Positions 18,998 to 24,739 of a DNA stretch of 24,739 nt are shown one piece after another (position 1 is the stretch's first letter; every line of letters starts with the position of its first letter). The position numbers were made by a program, and so were the translations under genes. Origin of the DNA: Funneliformis mosseae (taxonomy: Eukaryota > Glomeromycota > Glomeromycetes > Glomerales > Glomeraceae); the NCBI GenBank assembly GCA_910592005.1, contig CAJVPP010000912.1:1-24739 (forward strand), written 5' to 3'. The notes under the pieces were generated by a model that saw only the letters and a program-made list of their open reading frames with translations, was not told where the DNA came from and made no database searches.

Positions 18998-20906
18998 ATG
19001 CCACCTATTCATTTAGAACAGAAGAAAACTTGTACTACTATTAGTATTGACACTAAAAAAAATATGTGAATATATCGTAGCAAATCCCCATATAAATCAA
19101 GGTGATGTTGCTTCAATTTTTAATAAAAAACATGAAAATTTAAATATCGATAGAACTACCATTAATAAAATATGGAAAAGTCATGAAAAATGACTTGCAG
19201 TTTTATTTACTTCACAAACTCCACATATTTTTTGCTATTGTTCTGTCTAATTTCCAGAACTTAACAAAGCTATGCAAATTTGAACTTCACAAGCAATAGC
19301 CAATAGAATTCCTTTAACTGACTTAATATTATAACAAAAAGGCTTGGAATTTACTAAAACATTAAATATTGAAGAGCAGTTAAAATGTGCTAATAGTTGG
19401 GTATATAGATTCAAGTTGCGAAATGGTCTTTAAAGAGTTAATTTTTCAGAAGAAGCTAATAGTGCTCTGCTTGAGACTCTTTTAGAAGAACGTTTACATT
19501 TACACGCTCTTTTAGCTAAATACAATAAGGAAGATATTTACAATGCAGATGAAATAGGACTTTTTTTTCGAATGGAACAAAATCAAACACTTAGTAAAAG
19601 TAAAATTTCTGGTCAAAAAAAAGTAAATATTTTATTTATTCTTTTTTTTTGTTACATTTTTTTCTGTTATATTTTTTTTATTACATTTTTTTTGTTATAT
19701 TTTTTTTGTTACATTTTTTTTATCAAATTTTTTACAGTTTTTATTTTATACTTTAAACTTAAAGTTTATTTATATTATTATTTAATTTTCTATTCTTTTT
19801 TGTGCTAATGCTACAGGTTCTCATAAACTCCGCCCTCTTGTAATTAAAAAATCACTTAATCCTTGGTGCTTTAAAAATTTTAACAAATCGGCTCTTCCTG
19901 TAATCTATCGTACTAATTCAAAAGCATGGATGAAATCAGACATTTTCATTGAATTGCTTAATTACCTTGATAACTATTTTCGTGTAATAGATCAAAAAAT
20001 ATTACTTTTAATTGATAATGCAGGATTTCACTTTAATCCAAAGCATTAGAAGAAACCAATTCTAATTTAAGTAAGAATGACTTTGATGATGATGAAGTAA
20101 TTGCAGAATTATCGCATTCAGCTCAAAATAGAAAAAATATTAAAAAAAAAAGAAACTGAATATTAGACTTACTAATATTGAGATCGTTTATCTTTCACCA
20201 AACACTACGGCTCATTTACAACTCATAGACGCGGGTATTATTCACAGTTTTAAAGTCAGGTATAAAAGAGAGTTTTGTAATTATATAATTTGCCTATTTG
20301 ATAATGGAATAAATTGGGAAATGTAAGTTTAATAAATTTTTATAGTATTTTATTTAATTTATAAATTTATTATTAATTTAATAATTTAAACAATAATTTT
20401 TATTTAGGAATAAATTAAATATTAAAGAGGCAATCAATTATATTGCTGAGGTATGGGAGAACATTATACAACCAATTATTCAAAACTGTTGGATTAAAAC
20501 AGGCATATTACCATTTTCTGATGATAGTAGAGATGATATTAATATACAAGATTTTGAATTAGATGATGAGATGAATGAATCAGATGAAATTAATATTGAT
20601 TTTTTATCAGAAGTAGATGATTTACAAAATTATCTTCAGTTGCTTGATCATGATATTCCAACTAAAGAATGTCTTACCAATGAACAAATTATTAATCTAT
20701 TACAAGACGAAGAAAATGAAAGTGAAAATGAGAGTGATTCAGATGAAGAAGCAATAATAGTATCGGACAATAAAGGAATTGATGCATTTAAAACAATTAT
20801 TAATTATTTTGAACAGCAAAATGATCTGGCATTTAGTATTGATGATTTGCATATTTTTAGAAAATACTTACGAATTATTAAAACTAAAGTGTTTAATTCA
20901 AAATAG
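18998..20906 (+). pseudogene. pogo-like DDE transposase, degenerate
   Basis: ATG 18998 starts MPPIHLEQKKTCTTISIDTK; an A-run near 19055 shifts the frame. The next part has a CENP-B-type helix-turn-helix (INQGDVASIFNKKHE, DRTTINKIWKSHE) and carries stops at 19191, 19248, 19281, 19332 and 19431. Catalytic boxes: NADEIGLFFRM (first Asp, 19548), CANATGSHKLRPLVI, LLIDNAGFH (second Asp, 20014), and NTTAHLQLIDAGII (third Asp, 20228). The distance between the second and third Asp is about 71 codons, with an acidic insert (NDFDDDEVIAE), and two shifts occur there. A perfect GTAAGT...TTTAG intron lies at 20323-20407 and splices WEM to NKLNIKEAINY. The acidic C-terminus ends at 20906. All three acidic residues survive, yet the frame is unusable. 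Confidence 0.85.
19632..19797. repeat. T-rich tandem insertion inside the transposase
   Basis: A run of imperfect GTTACATTTTTTT / GTTATATTTTTTT units sits between VNILFIL and CANATGSHK, which are adjacent in pogo transposases. It is not a multiple of three in effect, because the downstream box is in another frame. It may be slippage expansion, or a T-rich intron (TTTTTTACAG near 19736 is acceptor-like). Confidence 0.6.
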
Positions 20907-21211
20907 CAAACTATACTTGATAATTTTTTTGAGAGATAATAATATTTATTTATTTTAGTAATCTAATCAAAATAAAGGAATATATATATGCACATTTAAT
21001 TTTATATTTTTTCATGTATGCATTGATATAAATTAAAATTTGAAATAGGTGATCAAAGTTTTTTTTTTAAAAAATATGATTTTTATATTGGACAATAAAA
21101 AAAAAATTTTTATAATCACATTAAATCAAAATTTTATATAGATGTGACTATATAATAAAAACCTCATTATAAGCACTTCTCTTTATAATCACACCATTTG
21201 ATGGTCCTGAA

Positions 21212-21238
21212 GGGTGTGATTATAGAAGGGGACGACTG
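21212..21238 (-). repeat. right terminal inverted repeat of the pogo-like element
   Basis: Ends GGGGACGACTG followed by TA; read on the reverse strand it begins CAGTCGTCCCCTTCTATAAT and matches the left end with a few substitutions and a one-base gap. Confidence 0.85.
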
Positions 21239-21242
21239 TATA

Positions 21243-21362
21243 CTATTTATCTTATCTCTATATACGAAACAAAATAACCTATTATTATTTATAAAACATC
21301 TTAATCAGCCAAAAGGTATCACAATAAGATTGAGAGATAGAGTAGAAATCATGATTGTTTAA
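21243..21362 (+). pseudogene. fragment of a second coiled-coil gene copy
   Basis: One frame (LFILSLYTKQNNLLLFIKHL then NQPKGITIRLRDRVEIMIV and TAA) aligns with the last codons of the gene at 16508-17364 (IFISSRYAKQNN... and LRLRDSTKITFI). Homology begins two bases after the flanking TA of the pogo-like element. The 5' part of this gene copy is not seen left of the transposon. Confidence 0.6.
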
Positions 21363-21641
21363 CTGTTTTGACTGACCAATTCTAAGCACTGTTTTAATTA
21401 TAGATTATTACTTTTGACTAAATAATATCTCAACTATATTTATAACTTATGTTTTATTTTGCGCTATATAATTTGCATGCATGATCATCTAGTATAATTG
21501 TGAAATGTATCACCTGCGAGATAAAAAATCTGATTTGCCTATTCTGGGTTAGATCCTCTAATATACTATATAACAAAATTTTTTTTAAGAAGATCAATGA
21601 AGTGATCTTGAGGATTCTTGATTTCTAAATACTATTATAAT

Positions 21642-22121
21642 TATAGCTTTGAAAATTTCTATGCAACAGTTATCCAGCAAGCTTATAAGAATTATAAGAA
21701 AAGACCTGAATCTTTAGTAAAATGGGTTTGAGAAGTAGTAAATAATGATGGTACTCCTGATAATAAGAAGTTTTTAGATATTATTTCTTGTAATAAAACA
21801 TATCATTTCATTAATGAAAAACTAATAAAATCTAATTATGTGAGTGATCAATTTTATGTAGAAAATAGATATAATATTTATTCTGCTACTATTTGGGCAG
21901 AAGCGAAGAAAAATCAGTTATATAGATAATTATGTACTGTAGAATACCTAGCTACTTTTAGAATATTATATCAGCAAGGCTATATAGTTATTAAAGATAC
22001 AGCTTAGTATAAAATATTAAAATAGTTACAGAATCCTGAATTTTATCTTATTGGATATAACTTCAAAAACATCATCAGAATTTTAGATTATAAAAAATAT
22101 AGGAGTAAATCAGTAGAATAA
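21642..22121 (+). pseudogene. IQ-motif-like protein, copy B
   Basis: A single frame to TAA 22119, broken by TGA at about 21729 and further stops near 21927, 22005 and 22023, with no shift. It opens YSFENFYATVIQQAYKNYKK, like copy A, then keeps a middle segment that copy A lacks (TYHFINEKLIKSNYVSDQFY, VENRYNIYSATIWAEAKKNQ), then YQQGYIVIKDTA and LQNPEFYLIGYN, and ends early. The acceptor TATTATAATTATAG precedes it as in copy A. The two copies together outline a longer ancestral gene, each damaged differently. Function unknown. Confidence 0.55.
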
Positions 22122-22944
22122 AAAGAATATGCAACTCATTATCATTAAAATTCCTATAAAAAGGATGTTACCATGAATTTTACAGACTTAGATGATAATT
22201 GTGAATTTGTGTGTTGAATTTTCCAGATAAGACCTTGACCCAGTTTCTAAATATTATATTAATAAAATAATATATTGTTCAGCTATGCGAAAGGCCTTAA
22301 GATCAATACATGTAGACATATGCGATATAAATTAGTATGTCTTCGATCTTCATTAAAGTAAATATAATGTAATGTTAAGATTTTTAATGCACATTTCGCA
22401 TGCCCTTATTTTTAAACATAAAATTTTAGCATAAAGTATCTTGCATATTCTTGCAAGTCTAGAGAGAAGTAAATGGAGTCATTTAAAAAGACAGTATAGT
22501 GAAATTATTATGCCTTTATATTATTTTTTACTTCGCTTAGCAGAGCTTTCACTAACATTTAACTTTCACTCTATTAAAATATGAAAGAATTTCTTTTAAT
22601 AAGAGAGCCTCTCAGCATCATTAGGATTTTCACAGTATTGTTCGTATGAGTAGAGTAAGGTAAATAGACAGGTATTCTCAAAAAGAAGGTAAAAAACTTA
22701 GAAAATATTCTGAAAAGAATTTTAGAACAAGTCCTCTCAGAAGATATTAAACGAAGAAAGAAGCTTCAAAATTTTGGCATTGAAAAAAAACTGGCAAAAC
22801 GGGTAGGTAAAAAAATAATAATTATAACAAATATGTGAATATGATATTATGTATTTTTAAGTTTTTTGGCATATATATATTTTAGTGAATATGCTATATC
22901 TGTTGTGATGCTATCATTTTCGCATAACAGTAACTAATTATATA
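22122..22944. other. decayed region, one exon-like remnant
   Basis: Mostly AT-rich without a gene. At about 22688-22800 the plus strand reads KVKNLENILKRILEQVLSED then IKRRKKLQNFGIEKKLAKR, a basic helical segment ending at CGG/GTAGGT, a good splice donor. This may be an exon of a lost gene. No partner exon is recognised. It ends at the TA in front of the Tc1-like element. Confidence 0.3.
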
Positions 22945-23503
22945 CAGAGGGTGATTACAGGTACCCAAATGATAAGTATTTTTTTGTTTATTCACTTTGT
23001 TTACATGTTTACATATATTTCTAATTTAAGCATTTGTTTAGAATATAAATGGATATCGATCACAATAATAACAAATAATTTTCTTTCAAACAAAAATGTT
23101 TAAACAAAAGAATTGAATGCTGAACAATATAGGGCAATTTTTTATGACCACAAACAAGGTGATTCATATCAAAAAATTGCTGACATTGTACAATGTGGTA
23201 AAACAACTGTCTATGATGCGATAAAATGTTTTAAAAAAACTGGTTCTGCAATACCAAAAAAACGTTGTGACCCAAAGCCACTATTTAATTCAAATGCACA
23301 GTCTTCACTCAAAAAAATTGTTACACAAAATTCAAAGCATCGTCGCCTTACCACTCAAAAAATTCAAAATTATAGACTAAAAAAAAAAGAAAGTTTCAAC
23401 TGTTACAATTCGTCAAACTCTTAAAAAAGTCAGCTTACGTTTGTGTGTTACCCATTTTAAACTATTAATTTCTGAAAATAATAAAGAAAAAAGATTGGCT
23501 TAG
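22945..23503 (+). mobile_element. truncated Tc1-like DNA transposon (left end)
   Basis: CAGAGGGTGATTACAGGTAC begins at 22945 directly after TA, as expected for a Tc1-type terminal repeat. It is followed by the N-terminal part of a Tc1-type transposase. No right end or catalytic domain occurs before the repeats that start at about 23512, so the element was cut off there. Confidence 0.6.
23113..23503 (+). pseudogene. Tc1-like transposase, DNA-binding part only
   Basis: The frame from 23113 reads LNAEQYRAIFYDHKQGDSYQ, KIADIVQCGKTTVYDAIKCF and KKTGSAIPKKR, the first HTH and linker of Tc1 transposases; CDPKP stands where the family has a GRPP-like hook. LTTQKIQNY begins the second HTH. A run of ten A at about 23382 shifts the frame; the continuation VSTVTIRQTLKKVSLRLCVT then ISENNKEKRLA ends at TAG 23501. 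That is the normal border of the DDE domain, which is absent. There is no start codon in frame: ATG 23095 runs into TGA. Confidence 0.7.
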
Positions 23504-23511
23504 GTAGTATT

Positions 23512-23706
23512 CCGCAAAATCAGATTGGATCGGATTTGAATAAAATTCGATCTGATCTGATTTTCATTTTTCAGGATCTGAATCTGATCCAAATTTGACG
23601 AATCTGTTGAAATCCAGATCTGATCTAAATCTGATAGATTGAATCTTAAATCCAGATCTAACGGATCAGTTTAAATCCAAATCTGATCTGATCCAGATCT
23701 GAAATT
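23512..23706. repeat. GATCTGAT-rich low-complexity block
   Basis: Many overlapping words such as CAGATCTGATC, GATCTGATCTGA, AATCTGATCC and their complements in both orientations. Unit length is irregular (about 8-12 bases). It separates the truncated Tc1-like element from the 53-bp satellite. GATC-centred palindromes make it self-complementary. Confidence 0.75.
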
Positions 23707-23713
23707 TTTATTG

Positions 23714-24675
23714 AAAAACGATTTTTCAGCTCTAAAAGAGTTCTGAAAAGTCGTTCCTTTACAATGAAAAGAACCTTTTTAGCTCTAAAAGAGTTCTGAA
23801 AAGTCATTCTTTTACAATGAAAAGAACCTTTTCAGCTCTAAAAGAGTTCCAAAAAGTCGTTTCTTTTTAATAAAAGGAAACGAATTTTCAGTTCTAAGAG
23901 ATCTGAAAATTTTTTCTTTCAATGAAAGGAACCTTTTCAGCTCTAAAAGAGTTCTGAAAAGTCATTCCTTTACAATTAAGAGAACCTTTTCAGCTCTAAA
24001 AGAGTTCTAAAAAGTCGTTCCTTTATAATGAAAGGAACCTTTTTGGCTCTAAAAGAATTCTGAAAAGTCGTTCCTTTACAATGAAAGGAACCTTTTCAGC
24101 TCTAAAAGAGTTCTGAAAAGTCATTCCTTTACAATGAAAGAAACCTTTTCAGCTCTAAAAGAGTTCTGAAAAGTCGTTCTTTTACAATGAAGGAAACCTT
24201 TTTGACTCTAAAAGAGTTCTGAAAAGTCATTCCTTTATAATGAAGGGAACCTTTTCAGCTTTAAAAGAGTTCTGAAAAGTCGTTCCTTTACAATGAAGGA
24301 AACCTTTTTGGCTCTAAAAGAGTTTTAAAAAGTTGTTCCTTTACAATGAAGGGAACTTTTTTGGCTCTAAAAGAGTTCCGAAAAGTCATTTTTTTACAAT
24401 GAAAGAAATGAAGGGAACCTTTTCAGCTCTAAAAGAGTTCTAAAAAGTCGTTTCTTTACAATAAAGGGAACCTTTTCGGCTCTAAAAGAATTCTGAAAAG
24501 TTGTTCCTTTACAATGAAAGGAACCTTTTCAGCTCTAAAAGAGTTCCAAAAAGTCATTCCTTTACAATGAAAGGAACCTTTTCAGCTCTAAAAGAGTTCT
24601 AAAAAGTCGTTCCTTTACAATGAAAGGAATCTTTTCAGCTCTAAAAAAACTCTGAATTCTTATTTTCAGTTCTAA
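23714..24675. repeat. 53-bp satellite, 18 hairpin-forming units
   Basis: The word CTCTAAAAGAG or a variant occurs at 23730, 23783, 23836, 23892, 23941, 23994, 24047, 24100, 24153, 24206, 24259, 24312, 24365, 24427, 24480, 24533, 24586 and 24639. The period is exactly 53 except at the 23892 unit and at 24427, where a 9-base duplication lengthens one unit. Each unit contains nested inverted repeats: AAAGGAAC with GTTCCTTT, TTTTCAG with CTGAAAA, and CTCT with AGAG, joined by ACAATG. It fades out by 24675; the last 64 bases show nothing further. Confidence 0.93.
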
Positions 24676-24739
24676 GGTTTAATCTAATTTAATAAAATTT
24701 TATGCAATATACAATAATTAAATTTTATTTCATAAATTT

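Larger units (their letters stand above)
18667..21238 (+). mobile_element. pogo/Tigger-like Tc1-mariner DNA transposon
   Basis: The left end starts CAGTCGTCTCCCTCTATAGT (18667) and the right end is its complement, ending AGAAGGGGACGACTG (21238). Terminal repeats match over about 26 bases with a few changes. TA dinucleotides flank both ends (18665-18666 and 21239-21240), the expected target-site duplication. The word TATAATCACA recurs in the subterminal zones (about 18765-18895 and 21110-21200), like transposase-binding repeats. The 2,572-base element holds one transposase pseudogene, so it would need a helper in trans to move. Confidence 0.88.

Noticed and set aside
275..22121. Reassigned stop codons (variant genetic code)
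   Set aside because: TAA, TAG and TGA all interrupt frames, and frameshifts occur as well, so no single reassignment explains them.
275..22121. Stops and shifts as raw sequencing errors
   Set aside because: Several genes (F-box/LRR, Myb/SANT, IQ copy B) have only substitutions and no indels, unlike typical long-read error. Some homopolymer shifts (near 19055 and 23382) could still be errors.
23714..24675. CRISPR array
   Set aside because: The whole 53-bp unit repeats with no unique spacers, and the host is eukaryotic.

Overview
The window looks like a gene-poor, repeat-rich stretch of nuclear DNA from an arbuscular mycorrhizal-type fungus (Glomeromycotina, Rhizophagus-like). This is inferred from the strong A+T bias, short GT-AG introns of about 75-116 bp with TACTAAC-like branch sites, and the mix of families that such genomes carry in many copies: F-box/LRR proteins, SAM-domain proteins with a nuclease-like tail, Myb/SANT-like proteins, IQ-like proteins, tyrosine-recombinase-like genes, and primase-helicase elements. 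No database search was possible.

Almost nothing here is intact. Nearly every recognisable gene is a pseudogene whose reading frame can be followed across a few nonsense codons and single-base shifts, often with splice sites still good. All three stop codons occur, so this is decay and not a variant code. Many of the stops are explained by C-to-T or G-to-A changes.

Layout. 1-4033: a degenerate primase (AEP/PrimPol)-SF2 helicase gene bounded on both sides by 50-bp palindromic hairpins that share their loop sequence; this is the best candidate for an undescribed mobile element. 4037-5174: a reverse-strand Cys/His-rich acidic protein and an unrecognised plus-strand gene. 5516-6573: a tyrosine-recombinase-like (Crypton-like) pseudogene. 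6682-9164: a short remnant, a retropepsin-like remnant, an F-box protein with a Gag-like tail, and an F-box/LRR gene. 9793-11936: a ubiquitin-like remnant, a SAM plus nuclease-like gene with a broken splice donor, and a coiled-coil fragment. 12039-14256: an unrecognised reverse-strand acidic gene, then mostly empty AT-rich DNA. 14257-15975: a membrane-anchored HTH-like gene and a convergent Myb/SANT-like gene, both with frame-preserving introns.

16508-22121: a coiled-coil gene and an IQ-like gene, followed by a second partial, diverged copy of the same pair. Between the copies sits a 2.57-kb pogo/Tigger-like DNA transposon (18667-21238) with terminal inverted repeats, TA target sites and a three-aspartate transposase. 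22945-23503: a truncated Tc1-like element that stops at a GATCTGAT-rich block, followed by an 18-copy, 53-bp satellite (23714-24675) in which every unit is itself a near-perfect hairpin.

The genes do not form a pathway. The region reads as a graveyard of mobile elements and members of expanded gene families.
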